The notes: generated by a model from the sequence alone, not told the origin. DNA of 64,000 bases from Gammaproteobacteria bacterium (GCA_016744375.1 JADGEM010000003.1:54049-118048); one strand, 5' to 3'; shown: positions 40,749 to 53,276, counted from the first letter of the stretch. Translations and numbers: made by a program.

Positions 40749-40764
40749 AGCAAATTATGATCCA
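40749..40764 (-). promoter_or_regulatory. Candidate sigma-54 promoter for the PEP-CTERM gene
   Basis: Leftward this reads TGGATC-ATAAT-TTGCT. GG and GC are separated by exactly 10 bp and TTGCT is perfect, but the -24 box differs from TGGCAC at two positions. The expected start site is about 30 bp before the ATG. Confidence 0.5.
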
Positions 40765-40838
40765 TATGGATTATTTTATATTAATATCAGCTTGTTATGT
40801 TTGAATGGCTTGTCTCTTACGTTAGATTAAAACAATAA

Positions 40839-40857
40839 GTGTAAAAATAATTGACAG
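40839..40857. promoter_or_regulatory. Possible enhancer (UAS) for the PEP-CTERM sigma-54 promoter
   Basis: GTGTAAAAATAATTGACAG lies 74 bp upstream of the -24 box. It shares the 13-mer TGTAAAAATAATT with the repeat at 61722-61740, but its inverted symmetry is imperfect. The rest of the 40708-41087 gap contains no gene I can support. Confidence 0.35.
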
Positions 40858-41087
40858 TTTAAGGAATGTAAGTTGCTTATGTTCATTACCTACGTAAAAG
40901 TATAGCTTTACAAGGGTAAACACTTAATTTTGTGTATAAAATATGGAATGTTGATCTGGTTTTCATTGAACTGTCAGATTTTTTTACACCTTGTAATAAA
41001 ATGGCTGCTTTATTATTTTCTTTGTGCCAGACTGCTAAGTTACCTATAATAAAAGACTTATCAGCAATTAATCATAATTAAGGGATT

Positions 41088-42008
41088 GTGCAAGTGGCAG
41101 TTAAAAAACGTGGATTAGGGCGTGGATTGGATGCATTATTGGGCAATAGTGCAAAAAAAATTAAAGCTAATTCAGTATCAGAGATAGACACACCAGAAGT
41201 TCGGGAAAGAAAAAGGCTCGATGGTGAACTGCACAATGTGCCTGTTGAATTTATCCAGCCTGGAGTTTATCAGCCGCGGATCGACATGCATCCTGAAGCA
41301 CTGGAAGAGCTGTCTGATTCCATCAAGGCACAGGGGGTTGTCCAGCCTATTGTTATTCGCCCTATAGAAGAATCCACTGCCAGCGGTGATCAAAAATATG
41401 AAATTATTGCCGGTGAGCGTCGCTGGCGAGCCAGCCAGATGGCAGGCATGGCTGAGATCCCGGCTGTAATACGCGATGTTTCTGATCAAGCAGCCATTGC
41501 CATGGCGTTGATAGAAAATATTCAGCGTGAAGAACTGAATCCCATAGAAGAAGCGGGTGCCCTCCGACGTCTGATTGATGAGTTTAATATGACGCATCAG
41601 CAGGCAGCTGATGCAGTGGGTCGTTCCCGTGCGGCAGTGTCAAATTTACTGCGTCTTCTGGAGCTGGAACCCGCCAGTCGACGTTTGCTGGAAAATGGTG
41701 ATTTAGAAATGGGTCATGCCCGTGCTTTGCTCGCTCTGAAAGGTGAAGAGCAGAGCTATACCGCCCGCCACGTTGTCAGCAAAGGTATGTCAGTTCGTGA
41801 AACTGAGCGTCTGATCAAAAAAATATTGAGCCCCAAAGAAAAAGTTGAAAAGAAGAATGATCCAAATATTCTCAATTTACAAAAGAGTCTGACGGACAAA
41901 CTCGGCGCCAAAGTTCTTTTTCAACATGGTAACAAAGGAAAGGGTAAAATGGTCATTCACTATAATACTGTGGATGAGCTTGAAGGCATACTTGCCCATA
42001 TCAAGTAA
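41088..42008 (+). CDS. parB: Chromosome partitioning protein ParB (Spo0J)
   Basis: ParB binds parS, spreads along DNA through CTP hydrolysis, and recruits ParA and SMC. The 306 residues begin with GLGRGLDALLG, the N-terminal ParA-stimulating motif. VPVEFIQPGVYQPR and the nucleotide-binding GERRWRASQMAGM follow, then the HTH DAVGRSRAAVSNLLRLLEL. GTG at 41094 has a better spacing from AAGGGA than the GTG at 41088. Its parS sites are at 8682 and 9515. Confidence 0.97.
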   Translation: MQVAVKKRGLGRGLDALLGNSAKKIKANSVSEIDTPEVRERKRLDGELHNVPVEFIQPGVYQPRIDMHPEALEELSDSIKAQGVVQPIVIRPIEESTASGDQKYEIIAGERRWRASQMAGMAEIPAVIRDVSDQAAIAMALIENIQREELNPIEEAGALRRLIDEFNMTHQQAADAVGRSRAAVSNLLRLLELEPASRRLLENGDLEMGHARALLALKGEEQSYTARHVVSKGMSVRETERLIKKILSPKEKVEKKNDPNILNLQKSLTDKLGAKVLFQHGNKGKGKMVIHYNTVDELEGILAHIK

Positions 42009-42146
42009 AAAGATGACAAATAAAACTCATCAGCTATACTGTCCTAATGTGATATTAGCGTAGTATATAATACTTACATTAAGAGCAGGGCATTTAAGAT
42101 CTTGCATACCTATTATTGGATAAATATTAGAATATCGTTATTTTCA

Positions 42147-42175
42147 TTGATCTAAAGCAAGTTTATTATTATAAT
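42147..42175 (+). promoter_or_regulatory. ATP synthase operon promoter
   Basis: TTGATC and a perfect TATAAT are 17 bp apart, 115 bp before the atpI ATG. This is the best promoter in the 282-bp parB-atpI gap. A second TATAAT at 42066 lacks a -35. Confidence 0.6.
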
Positions 42176-42290
42176 TTGCATCGAATTAGTAAGTGCGCTT
42201 TTATTCGCAAATTTTTATAGACTTTCCTGTCGGTTTTCATTTAATAGAAAATGGGAAAAATAGAGGAAACAGGGGAAATAGGAAAGCTGA

Positions 42291-42680
42291 ATGAGTTTTG
42301 CAGTCGTTGTCATGCGCAGAGTTGTGTATCGACTTTTTATTGTACAGATCATTCTGACTTTTATCGTCGCTCTTGGTTATCTTGCATTTCAAGATTTAAA
42401 TGGATTTTTAGCCGCCCTTTATGGTGGAAGTATTACTTTGTCAGGTACATTACTTATGGCCTGGCGAATCAGTCGTGCCAGTGAGACTGCTGGGGATAAG
42501 CAGCAGGGATATATCGAAATTTATATCGGTGCGATTCAGAAATTTTTTTTGACATTGATTTTAATGGCATTCGGGATGGGGTATTTAAATCTGGACCCCC
42601 TGGCTGTTCTTGTTGGATTTGCTATAAGCCAGTTCAGTTTTATTGCCAATAAAGTGGATACCAGTCCTGATATTAAATAA
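42291..42680 (+). CDS. atpI: ATP synthase protein I
   Basis: AtpI is a small membrane protein thought to help assemble the c-ring. The 129-residue product has four helices, with LFIVQIILTFIVALGYLAF, AALYGGSITLSGTLLMAW, FFLTLILMAFGMGYLN and a final AVLVGFAISQFSFIAN. GGSI and the basic RISRASE loop are usual for AtpI. The start could be the internal ATG at 42312. It opens the operon, 69 bp before atpB. Confidence 0.9.
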   Translation: MSFAVVVMRRVVYRLFIVQIILTFIVALGYLAFQDLNGFLAALYGGSITLSGTLLMAWRISRASETAGDKQQGYIEIYIGAIQKFFLTLILMAFGMGYLNLDPLAVLVGFAISQFSFIANKVDTSPDIK

Positions 42681-42730
42681 AAACAGCACATGAACCATTA
42701 TGAGTGATAATGGTAAAAAAGAATTTTTAA

Positions 42731-43564
<834 letters not shown>

Positions 43565-43636
43565 TTGTTGCAGACAGCAGCAATTTTGAAATATTTTTTT
43601 AACTTTTAAATTTATAGTAATTATTAGGAGAAACTA

Positions 43637-43918
43637 ATGGAAGCAGCAATGGCTACAGTTTATGGTTCAACTGCAATAGCTGTCGGTATTATTCTGGCGG
43701 CAGCAGGTCTGGGTTCGGCTTTAGGATGGGGGCTGATTTGCTCTAAATTCCTTGAAGGGATTGCCCGTCAACCTGAAATGCGTCCACAATTAATGGGTCA
43801 GATGTTATTTACTGGTGGTTTAATGGAAGCTTTCCCAATGATTGTTTTAGGTATGGCTATGTGGTTTGTATTTGCGAATCCGTTCGCTGCTGCAGTTCAA
43901 GCTTCGGTCGGTGGTTAA
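43637..43918 (+). CDS. atpE: ATP synthase F0 subunit c
   Basis: The 93-residue c subunit has two helices around the loop ARQPEMRPQLMGQM. The first helix is Gly/Ala-rich (AAAGLGSALGWGLI). The ion-binding carboxylate is the Glu in GLMEAFPMIVLGMAMWFVF. No ES/ET sodium-type ligand set is seen, so proton coupling is likely. It follows atpB by 72 bp. Confidence 0.97.
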   Translation: MEAAMATVYGSTAIAVGIILAAAGLGSALGWGLICSKFLEGIARQPEMRPQLMGQMLFTGGLMEAFPMIVLGMAMWFVFANPFAAAVQASVGG

Positions 43919-43954
43919 TCAATCTTTAACAAAGTTGAACATAGGAAATAGGCA

Positions 43955-44425
43955 ATGAGCATTACCGCAACTCTTATTGGCCAGATGATAACGTTCGCGA
44001 TATTAGTCTGGTTCATAGGCAAATATCTCTGGGGTCCAATGACCCAGATGATGGATGATCGTAAAAAGCGTATTGCCGATGGTCTTGCAGCTGCTGAGCG
44101 TGGGGTACACGAGCAGGAGCTGGCGGAGCAAAAAGCAGCTCAACATATTAAAGAAGCCAAAGAGCAAGCGGCTGAAATCCTTGCTCAAGCGCAGAAGCGC
44201 GGCGTGGAAATTGTTGAAGATGCTAAAGATGACGCAAAGGCCGAAGGTGAACGTTTAATTACAGCAGCAAATGCTGAGATTGAGCAAGAAGTCAATCGTG
44301 CAAAAGAAACACTGCGAGCACAGGTGGTTGATATCACTATTGCAGCAGCCAGCAAAATCGTCAAGAAAGAGATTGATGCTAAAGCACATGGCGAATTGCT
44401 GAAAGATGTCGTAGGTCAGATATGA
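43955..44425 (+). CDS. atpF: ATP synthase F0 subunit b
   Basis: The 156-residue subunit has one N-terminal membrane helix (TLIGQMITFAILVWFIGKYL) and a long charged stalk helix that dimerises and links F0 to subunit delta. WGPMTQMMDDRKKRIADGLA is a typical start of the stalk. It is 36 bp after atpE. Confidence 0.97.
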   Translation: MSITATLIGQMITFAILVWFIGKYLWGPMTQMMDDRKKRIADGLAAAERGVHEQELAEQKAAQHIKEAKEQAAEILAQAQKRGVEIVEDAKDDAKAEGERLITAANAEIEQEVNRAKETLRAQVVDITIAAASKIVKKEIDAKAHGELLKDVVGQI

Positions 44426-44471
44426 GCCCAACAAAAAGCTCAAATATGATCGACATAATGAGGACAAATTA

Positions 44472-45008
44472 ATGGCGGAAATAAGCACATTAGCAAGACC
44501 TTATGCGCAGGCAATCTTCAATCTGGCAGATGCCAGCAACACCCTTAAAACATGGTCAGAAACACTTACTCTTCTTTCAGGAGTAGTAACGGATAAAGCC
44601 ATGGCCGAAATTATTAATAATCCTGATGTCACCAGTGAACAAACGGTTTCATTGATTATTGATATTTGTAAGGACAACCTGGATGAGCAGGGCATTAACT
44701 TTATAAAACTGGCGGCTGAAAATGATCGTCTGGAGTTAATACCCCATATCGCAGAAAGCTTTGAAGCCATGTGTGCCGAAGTTGGAGGCAGTATTCAGGC
44801 TCAGGTTATTTCAGCTTATGCTGTTAATGCAACACAAAAGAAAAGCATTGCAGCAGCTCTGAAAAAGAAACTCGGTCGTGAAGTGATAATTACCACTAAA
44901 ACAGATAAGTCACTGTTAGGTGGTGTCATTATTCGTGCAGGTGATATGGTAATTGATGGTTCTGTCAAAACAGAACTGGAAAAAATAAGCCACGCTCTGC
45001 TTAGCTAG
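44472..45008 (+). CDS. atpH: ATP synthase F1 subunit delta
   Basis: The 178 residues begin ISTLARPYAQAIFNLAD, the common delta start. The N-terminal helical domain binds subunit alpha and the C-terminal part meets the b dimer. The closing region LLGGVIIRAGDMVIDGSVK is diagnostic. It lies 46 bp after atpF. Confidence 0.96.
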   Translation: MAEISTLARPYAQAIFNLADASNTLKTWSETLTLLSGVVTDKAMAEIINNPDVTSEQTVSLIIDICKDNLDEQGINFIKLAAENDRLELIPHIAESFEAMCAEVGGSIQAQVISAYAVNATQKKSIAAALKKKLGREVIITTKTDKSLLGGVIIRAGDMVIDGSVKTELEKISHALLS

Positions 45009-45054
45009 CGATAAGAAAGAAGTCTAAGTGATTCAGATCACAGAGGATTAAAAA

Positions 45055-46596
45055 ATGCAGTTAAATCCATCAGAAATCAGCGACTTAATAAAGAGTCGAA
45101 TTGAAAGTTTTGATGCTAAAACCGAAGCAACTACCGAAGGGACTGTGGTCAGTCTGAGAGACGGTATTGCATTGATTCACGGTTTAAGTGATGTTATGTC
45201 CGGGGAAATGATTGAATTTCCAGGAAATACTTTTGGTATGGCGCTCAATCTGGAGCGTGATTCAGTCGGCGCCGTGGTGCTGGGTGATTACAAACACATT
45301 ACCGAAGGCGACAAAGTTAAGTGTACTGGACGAATTTTAGAAGTTCCAGTCGGTGATGCCTTATTAGGACGTGTGGTTGATTCTTTAGGTAATCCAATTG
45401 ATGGCAAAGGTCCGATTGAGACTACAGAAACATCGCCTATTGAAAAGATTGCACCGGGTGTTATTGCCCGTCAATCAGTAGATCAGCCGGTACAGACAGG
45501 TCTGAAATCAGTGGATGCCATGGTACCAGTTGGCCGAGGTCAGCGTGAGTTAATTATTGGTGATCGTCAAACTGGTAAAACAGCAGTGGCTATTGATGCC
45601 ATTATTAATCAGAAAGATTCTGGTATTAAGTGTATCTATGTTGCTGTTGGGCAGAAAGCGTCCAGTATTGCAGCCGTAGTGCGTAAGCTGGAAGAATTTG
45701 GTGCCATGGAAAATACCATTGTTGTAGCTGCCACAGCTTCTGATGCAGCGGCCATGCAATATATCGCACCATACTCTGGCTGCGCCATGGGTGAAGTCTT
45801 TCGTGACCGTGGTGAAGATGCACTAATTGTATATGATGATTTAACAAAACAGGCATGGGCCTATCGCCAGGTTTCTTTGCTGTTACGCCGTCCACCAGGT
45901 CGTGAAGCCTATCCAGGTGATGTGTTTTATTTACACTCACGTTTACTTGAACGCTCTTCTCGTGTCAATGCTGACTTTGTTGAAAAAGCAACCGGCGGAA
46001 AAGTAACAGGTAAAACAGGCTCATTAACTGCTTTACCTATTATTGAGACACAAGCAGGTGACGTATCAGCTTTCGTACCAACCAATGTTATCTCAATTAC
46101 AGATGGTCAGATCTTCCTTGAAACAGACTTATTTAACTCAGGTATCCGTCCAGCAATTAATGCTGGTCTGTCGGTATCACGAGTCGGTGGTGCAGCACAG
46201 ACCAAAATCATCAAAAAGTTAGGTGGTGGTATTCGTCTGGATTTAGCTCAATATCGTGAATTAGCTGCATTTGCTCAGTTTGCATCTGATTTGGATGAGA
46301 CTACACGTAACCAGATTGAACGTGGTCAGCGTGTGACTGAATTAATGAAGCAGACACAATATTCACCTTATAGCGTTGCTCAAATGGCTATTTCTCTGTT
46401 TGCGGCAAACAAAGGTTATCTGGATGATATCAATGTATCTAAAGTTGTTGATTTTGAAAATGCCTTGCAGGATTACATGAAATCTAACGAAGCTGAATTT
46501 ATGCAGCAGGTTAATGAGACTGGTGACTACAATGATGACATCGGTAATAAAATGCATGAAGCAATCAAAAACTTCAAGTCAAATAGTAGCTGGTAA
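45055..46596 (+). CDS. atpA: ATP synthase F1 subunit alpha
   Basis: The 513-residue non-catalytic subunit has the P-loop [18 protein letters not shown], the nucleotide-site [20 protein letters not shown] and [19 protein letters not shown]. Length is normal. It supplies the arginine finger (in the region [12 protein letters not shown]). Standard operon position between atpH and atpG. Confidence 0.98.
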   Translation: MQLNPSEISDLIKSRIESFDAKTEATTEGTVVSLRDGIALIHGLSDVMSGEMIEFPGNTFGMALNLERDSVGAVVLGDYKHITEGDKVKCTGRILEVPVGDALLGRVVDSLGNPIDGKGPIETTETSPIEKIAPGVIARQSVDQPVQTGLKSVDAMVPVGRGQRELIIGDRQTGKTAVAIDAIINQKDSGIKCIYVAVGQKASSIAAVVRKLEEFGAMENTIVVAATASDAAAMQYIAPYSGCAMGEVFRDRGEDALIVYDDLTKQAWAYRQVSLLLRRPPGREAYPGDVFYLHSRLLERSSRVNADFVEKATGGKVTGKTGSLTALPIIETQAGDVSAFVPTNVISITDGQIFLETDLFNSGIRPAINAGLSVSRVGGAAQTKIIKKLGGGIRLDLAQYRELAAFAQFASDLDETTRNQIERGQRVTELMKQTQYSPYSVAQMAISLFAANKGYLDDINVSKVVDFENALQDYMKSNEAEFMQQVNETGDYNDDIGNKMHEAIKNFKSNSSW

Positions 46597-46611
46597 CAGG
46601 AGGCTCTGAGT

Positions 46612-47526
46612 ATGGCAAGCGGAAAAGAGATTCGCAGTCAGATCAGCAGTATTAAAAATACGCAGAAAATCACCAGTGCAATGGAGATGGTTGCTGCAAG
46701 TAAAATGCGTAAAGCACAGGATCGTATGACAGCATCCCGCCCTTATGCTGAAAAGATGATTGATGTTGTTCGTCATCTTGCTCATGCGCATACTGAATAT
46801 AAGCATCCCTATCTGATTGATCGTGAAGCAAAGCGTGTTGGTTATATTGTTATATCTTCTGATCGTGGCTTATGTGGTGGTCTAAACACCAATTTGTTTA
46901 AAGAAACAGTGTCCAGCATGAAAGCCTGGCATGAGCAGGATGTTGAAATCGATGTTTGTGTTATTGGTTCAAAAGCCGGCGCATTTTTTAAACGTGTTGG
47001 CGGTAATGTGGTTTCACACATCGAGCAGTTAGGCGATGAACCCACCATGGAAAACCTTATCGGTACGGTTAAAGTGATGCTGGATGCATTTAATGAAGGT
47101 AAAATTGATCGGCTGTTTGTGATATTTAATAAATTTGTCAATACCATGACGCAACAGCCGATCGTTGCACAAATGCTGCCTATTGGTGCGAGTCAGGCAG
47201 AAGCCAATTCCAAGAGTAAGGCTCGATACCATGAAAATTCAGAAGATGATGCTTCAAAGATGACTCATCACTGGGATTATCTTTATGAGCCTGATGCTGA
47301 AGTAGTGATTGATGCTTTGTTAATGCGTTATATCGAATCACTCGTTTATCAGGGAGTGGTCGAGAATATGGCCTGTGAAATGGCAGCGAGAATGATTGCA
47401 ATGAAGAGCGCAACCGATAACGCGGGTGACATGATTGATGACCTGCAGCTGGTGTATAACAAAGCCAGACAAGCAGCTATTACCCAAGAGCTTTCGGAGA
47501 TTGTTGCAGGGGCCGCAGCGGTATAA
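46612..47526 (+). CDS. atpG: ATP synthase F1 subunit gamma
   Basis: The 304-residue rotor subunit has the two terminal helices that form the coiled-coil shaft: [20 protein letters not shown] at the start and [20 protein letters not shown] at the end. [16 protein letters not shown] is the central signature. It is about 17 residues longer than the E. coli protein, with the extra residues in the middle (around [13 protein letters not shown]). Confidence 0.97.
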   Translation: MASGKEIRSQISSIKNTQKITSAMEMVAASKMRKAQDRMTASRPYAEKMIDVVRHLAHAHTEYKHPYLIDREAKRVGYIVISSDRGLCGGLNTNLFKETVSSMKAWHEQDVEIDVCVIGSKAGAFFKRVGGNVVSHIEQLGDEPTMENLIGTVKVMLDAFNEGKIDRLFVIFNKFVNTMTQQPIVAQMLPIGASQAEANSKSKARYHENSEDDASKMTHHWDYLYEPDAEVVIDALLMRYIESLVYQGVVENMACEMAARMIAMKSATDNAGDMIDDLQLVYNKARQAAITQELSEIVAGAAAV

Positions 47527-47574
47527 ACTAAATATGATTTATAAAGCATTCCCGGTAAGCAGGTGTGCTTATAG

Positions 47575-48972
<1,398 letters not shown>

Positions 48973-48996
48973 GCTTTCTAAAACAGGAGATCAATC

Positions 48997-49425
48997 ATGG
49001 CAATGACCATGAAGCTAAATATCGTCAGCGCTGAAAAAGAGATTTTCTCTAATTTGGCCGAGATGGTGATTTGCCCGGGAGAGATGGGTGATTTGGGTAT
49101 TTTGCCACAACACTCTCAATTACTTTCAACACTGAAAGCAGGTGAAGTCATTATTACAGAGCAAGGTGGTAAGCAGGAATCCATCTATATTTCTGGCGGT
49201 TTGCTTGAAGTTCAACCTCATGTTGTCACCATTCTTTCAGACACGGCTTTAAGAGCAAGTGATCTGGATGAATATGCTGCTCAGGCGGCGAAACAACGTG
49301 CAGAAGAAGCACTGCAAGATCAGGAATCTGAGATTAATTTTGCTAAAGCTGAAGCCCAGTTGGCAGAAGCGATAGCTCAGTTAAAACTGATTGAAAAAAT
49401 ACGCAAGAAGAAGACTGGTCACTGA
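48997..49425 (+). CDS. atpC: ATP synthase F1 subunit epsilon
   Basis: The 142 residues form a beta sandwich (KLNIVSAEKEIFSN, EMGDLGILPQHSQLLSTLKA, YISGGLLEVQPHVVTILSDT) and a C-terminal helical hairpin that can inhibit hydrolysis. It is the last gene of the operon, followed by a strong terminator. Confidence 0.97.
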   Translation: MAMTMKLNIVSAEKEIFSNLAEMVICPGEMGDLGILPQHSQLLSTLKAGEVIITEQGGKQESIYISGGLLEVQPHVVTILSDTALRASDLDEYAAQAAKQRAEEALQDQESEINFAKAEAQLAEAIAQLKLIEKIRKKKTGH

Positions 49426-49458
49426 GAAGGGCACTAGAATTCAAACGCAGCTAGCAAT

Positions 49459-49488
49459 AAAAAAGGTCGTATATATACGACCTTTTTT
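49459..49488 (+). terminator. Terminator of the atp operon
   Basis: GGTCGTATATATACGACC is an 18-bp perfect palindrome flanked by A6 and T6. It can stop atp transcription and also leftward transcription from the small secreted protein gene. Confidence 0.92.
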
Positions 49489-49518
49489 ATTGGCTGAAAT
49501 TTTTATTGATATCAGTCT

Positions 49519-49764
49519 TTACTTACTTAAGAATTCAGAATAGTAATTAGTTAATGAATTTTGATTGATTATTTGCTCTGACTCAGAGTCACAATTACAT
49601 TTCTCATCGGCAGCATAAGGCTTTGTGAACTCATTATAGTAATCGTTCAATAATGTTGATGATGATCGTTGCTGGTTAACCTGAATCTCTTCTGAACTCA
49701 GGGGACTGACTGAACCCAAATTGATCATCAGTGATGAAACAAGAAATATACTTTTAATATACAT
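49519..49764 (-). CDS. Small secreted protein with repeated YY-x-EF motif
   Basis: The 81-residue product has a probable signal peptide (hydrophobic stretch about 4-22) and a polar mature part. A short motif occurs twice: LLNDYYNEFTK and LTNYYSEFLSK near the C-terminus, separated by a Cys-x-Cys stretch (KCNCDSESE). I do not recognise the family. It converges on the atp terminator. TATAAT (49807-49812, leftward) lies about 43 bp upstream, without a good -35. The gene call rests on the signal-like N-terminus and internal repeat. Confidence 0.5.
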   Translation of the reverse strand: MYIKSIFLVSSLMINLGSVSPLSSEEIQVNQQRSSSTLLNDYYNEFTKPYAADEKCNCDSESEQIINQNSLTNYYSEFLSK

Positions 49765-50032
49765 AATACTTTTTAAATTTTATGCAAATCTACTCTAATT
49801 AATTATATTATAACTTAATAATATGGATATTTTTCTAAAAAATCAAGGGGAAATATCCTACAAGTAAGGGTTTTCCCTAAACTGTGAACTGAAACAATAA
49901 AAGTAAGAAAATGCTGCTATTAAAAATAAATAAAAAATAGAATAATAGAGCGTTATGCTATTTTGATAGAATTATCAAAAACATATGGTTTTTATACAAA
50001 ATTATCGATCTATATAGATTAATGGAAAAATA

Positions 50033-51439
50033 ATGTCTGAAACACAGCTTCAAGTGATCATATTAGCCGCAGGAAAAGGGACGAGGATGTATTCCAGTAA
50101 ACCCAAAGTATTGCACGAATTAGCAGGTAAGCCATTAGTGCAGCATGTTGTGGACTGTGCAAGGGCACTGAATGCTGAATCTATTTCACTCGTCTATGGG
50201 CATGGTGGTGAAGAAGTTAAAAAGACACTCAGTGATGAAACGCTCATCTGGTGTGAACAAAAAGAACAATTAGGCACAGGCCATGCAGTACAACAGGCAA
50301 TGGATTCCATAAGTGATTCAGCTAATGTACTTATTTTATACGGTGATGTTCCCTTACTGAGCAAAGATACCTTGGAACAGTTACTTCAGGCTAAAGGTGA
50401 ACAAAGCATTGCATTATTAACTGCCAATCTGGAAAATCCGGTGGGTTATGGCCGTATTGTTAGAAATTCTGAAAATAATGAGACTGCTGAATCTCAACTG
50501 GATTGGCCGATTGAACGCATTGTCGAAGAAAAAGATGCCAGTGGTTTAATAAAACAGATAAAAGAGATTAATAGCGGTGTTATGGTTGTAAATGGAGACA
50601 AACTAAAACAGTGGCTAGCAAAAATTGATAACAATAATGCACAGGGTGAATATTATTTAACTGATCTCATTGAACTAGCTGTTAAAGAAGGTGAAAGAGT
50701 CAATAGTTATATTGTTTTTGATAATAAAGAAATAGAAGGTATTAATAATAAGATTCAGTTGGCAGATCTTGAGCGAGAATATCAAAAACGTCAGGCAATA
50801 CAATTAATGACTCAGGGAGTGACATTGAAGGATCCACAAAGATTTGATTTGCGTGGTGAACTGGAAGTAGGCCAGGATGTCATTATTGATATTAACGTGA
50901 TAATAGAAGGGCAGTGTAAAATAGGAAATAATACACAAATAGGTGCAAATACGATCCTAAAAAATGTCATTATCGGTGATAATGTTGAGATATTAGAAAA
51001 TTGCATCTTAGAGAAATCACAGGTGGGAAATAAGTGTTGTATCGGACCTTTTGCCCGCTTAAGACCTGAAACTCAGTTGGAAGAAAAAGTTAAAGTTGGT
51101 AATTTTGTTGAGATTAAGAAATCTCATATCGAAAAAGCTTCCAAGGTCAATCATCTGAGTTATATCGGCGACACGGAAATGGGTGAAAATGTTAATATTG
51201 GTGCCGGCACAATAACATGTAATTATGATGGTGCCTATAAACATGTCACTAAAATTGGTGATAATGCCTTCATTGGTTCTAATACGGCATTAGTAGCTCC
51301 AATAGAAATTGGACATGGTGCTACAATTGGCGCTGGCTCAACGCTCAATAAAAATGCTAAAGAAGAAAAACTGACTTTCAGCAGAGCACCTCAAAAAATG
51401 ATTAACGGCTGGAAACGCCCAACAAAAAATAAGACATAA
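50033..51439 (+). CDS. glmU: Bifunctional N-acetylglucosamine-1-phosphate uridyltransferase/glucosamine-1-phosphate acetyltransferase
   Basis: GlmU makes UDP-GlcNAc for peptidoglycan and LPS. The 468 residues start with the nucleotidyltransferase motif LAAGKGTRMYSSKPKVLHEL and include YGDVPLL and EINSGVMVVNG. From about 250 the left-handed beta-helix hexapeptide repeats carry the acetyltransferase (NHLSYIGDTEMGENVNIGAG, ITCNYDG). A 268-bp AT-rich gap precedes it, with no other gene seen. It is 10 bp before glmS, so both steps of UDP-GlcNAc supply are co-expressed. Confidence 0.98.
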   Translation: MSETQLQVIILAAGKGTRMYSSKPKVLHELAGKPLVQHVVDCARALNAESISLVYGHGGEEVKKTLSDETLIWCEQKEQLGTGHAVQQAMDSISDSANVLILYGDVPLLSKDTLEQLLQAKGEQSIALLTANLENPVGYGRIVRNSENNETAESQLDWPIERIVEEKDASGLIKQIKEINSGVMVVNGDKLKQWLAKIDNNNAQGEYYLTDLIELAVKEGERVNSYIVFDNKEIEGINNKIQLADLEREYQKRQAIQLMTQGVTLKDPQRFDLRGELEVGQDVIIDINVIIEGQCKIGNNTQIGANTILKNVIIGDNVEILENCILEKSQVGNKCCIGPFARLRPETQLEEKVKVGNFVEIKKSHIEKASKVNHLSYIGDTEMGENVNIGAGTITCNYDGAYKHVTKIGDNAFIGSNTALVAPIEIGHGATIGAGSTLNKNAKEEKLTFSRAPQKMINGWKRPTKNKT

Positions 51440-51449
51440 AGGATAAACT

Positions 51450-53276
51450 ATGTGTGGCATTGTAGGGGCTGTTGCAGAGCGTAATGTTGAAGCCATTTTG
51501 ATAGAAGGTTTAAGACGTCTGGAATATCGTGGTTATGATTCTGCAGGATTAGCCATTCAAGATGATGATAAAAAAATTAATCGCCAGCGCTCAATGGGAA
51601 AGGTGACAGAACTTGCCAATGAATTAGAAAAAATCCCATTAAAGGGCGGTATTGGTGTTGCTCATACACGCTGGGCCACGCATGGTGAACCTGCAGAGCA
51701 TAATGCTCACCCGCATATGTGTGAAGGCAGTGTTGCGCTGGTTCATAATGGTATTATTGAAAACTATGAAACAATTAAATCAGAGCTGGAAGAAGAAGGC
51801 GTAAAGTTCTGTTCGCAAACCGATAGCGAAAGTATTGTGCATCTTATTGGAAAATATAAAAAACAGGGTAAAGACTTACTTCATGCTGTTCTGGAAGCTA
51901 TAAAAATTCTTGAGGGTGCCTTTGCTCTGGGTGTCATTGATAATGAAGAAGAACGCTTAATTGCAGCCAGAAGCGGCAGCCCTCTGGTTATTGGCCTGGG
52001 TATTGGTGAAAACTTTATCGCTTCTGATGTTTCTGCACTGCTGCCGGTGACACAACAGTTTATCTTTCTAGAAGAAGGTGATGTGGCTGATATCACCCGT
52101 GATTCGGTTGTTATTTATGACCTGAACGGTGAAGAAGTTGAACGGCCAATGCGTAAAAGTGAGATCAGTGCTGATGCTGTGGAACGCGGTGAATACCGTC
52201 ACTATATGCTCAAAGAGATTTATGAACAGCCTAAAGCCGTTTCTGATACATTGGAAGGGCGCATCGATAATGAACGGGTTTATACCAACTCTTTCGGCTT
52301 TGAAGCAGAAGCGATCTTCAAGGAAATTGATGCTATTTATGTTATTGCCTGTGGTACGAGTTTTCATGCAGGGCTGGTAGCAAAATACTGGTTTGAGGGG
52401 ATTGTTAAAATTCCCTGCATGATTGAAGTAGCCAGTGAATTCAGATATAGAAAGGCTGTTTATAGTGACAAAACCCTCATTGTAACCATTTCTCAATCCG
52501 GAGAAACTGCAGATACACTGGCTGCTCTGCGAGAAGCAAAAAAACAGGGTGCAAAACACTCTCTGGTGATTTGTAATGTTCCGGAAAGTTCTTTAGTAAG
52601 AGAGTCAAGCCTTTCGTTTATGACTCATGCCGGCCCGGAAATTGGTGTGGCCTCAACAAAAGCTTTTACGACACAACTCACCGCATTATTAATGCTTGTA
52701 GTGTGTATTGCCAAAGAAAAAGGCAATACCAAACTGGAAAAAGAAGCCGTTGTGGCACTAAGAAAATTACCTGGGAAAATTGAAAGTGCACTTAAACTGG
52801 ATGCAGATATTGAAGAGCTGGCCAAGGATTTTTCAGATAAGCATCATACATTATTTCTGGGCAGAGCGACTCAATATCCCATTGCAATGGAAGGTGCATT
52901 AAAATTAAAAGAGATTTCTTATATTCATGCAGAAGCCTATCCTGCCGGTGAATTAAAGCATGGCCCCCTTGCACTGGTTGATGCTGATATGCCCGTAGTC
53001 GCTGTGGCACCAAATAATGATTTAATAGGCAAACTCAAATCAAATTTACAGGAAGTCAAAACCCGGGGTGGAAAACTCTATGTCTTTGCCGACACCCATG
53101 CTGATCTTGAAGAAGAAGAGTCAATCAAAGTGATCAAAGTTGGTGAAATAGACTCACTTATAGCACCAATGGTTTTTACCATACCGCTCCAGTTACTTTC
53201 CTATCATGTTGCCATAATAAAGGGAACAGATGTTGACCAACCACGTAATCTGGCGAAGTCTGTGACAGTGGAATAA
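51450..53276 (+). CDS. glmS: Glutamine-fructose-6-phosphate aminotransferase
   Basis: GlmS forms glucosamine-6-phosphate from fructose-6-phosphate and glutamine. The 608 residues begin MCGIVGAV, whose Cys becomes the N-terminal nucleophile. [10 protein letters not shown] and HNGIIENYE are glutaminase-site motifs. Two SIS domains follow ([17 protein letters not shown]), and the protein ends [13 protein letters not shown]. No glmS riboswitch is expected or seen in this lineage. Confidence 0.98.
   Translation: MCGIVGAVAERNVEAILIEGLRRLEYRGYDSAGLAIQDDDKKINRQRSMGKVTELANELEKIPLKGGIGVAHTRWATHGEPAEHNAHPHMCEGSVALVHNGIIENYETIKSELEEEGVKFCSQTDSESIVHLIGKYKKQGKDLLHAVLEAIKILEGAFALGVIDNEEERLIAARSGSPLVIGLGIGENFIASDVSALLPVTQQFIFLEEGDVADITRDSVVIYDLNGEEVERPMRKSEISADAVERGEYRHYMLKEIYEQPKAVSDTLEGRIDNERVYTNSFGFEAEAIFKEIDAIYVIACGTSFHAGLVAKYWFEGIVKIPCMIEVASEFRYRKAVYSDKTLIVTISQSGETADTLAALREAKKQGAKHSLVICNVPESSLVRESSLSFMTHAGPEIGVASTKAFTTQLTALLMLVVCIAKEKGNTKLEKEAVVALRKLPGKIESALKLDADIEELAKDFSDKHHTLFLGRATQYPIAMEGALKLKEISYIHAEAYPAGELKHGPLALVDADMPVVAVAPNNDLIGKLKSNLQEVKTRGGKLYVFADTHADLEEEESIKVIKVGEIDSLIAPMVFTIPLQLLSYHVAIIKGTDVDQPRNLAKSVTVE

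Noticed and set aside
42066..42071. A TATAAT after parB as the atp promoter
   Set aside because: No acceptable -35 is found upstream; the pair at 42147-42175 is better.
42251..42484. A 77-codon frame overlapping the atpI start
   Set aside because: It is out of frame with atpI, which has the family motifs and the correct helices.
45550..47549. His/Leu-rich leftward frames inside atpA and atpG
   Set aside because: They are antisense shadows of strongly conserved ATP synthase genes.
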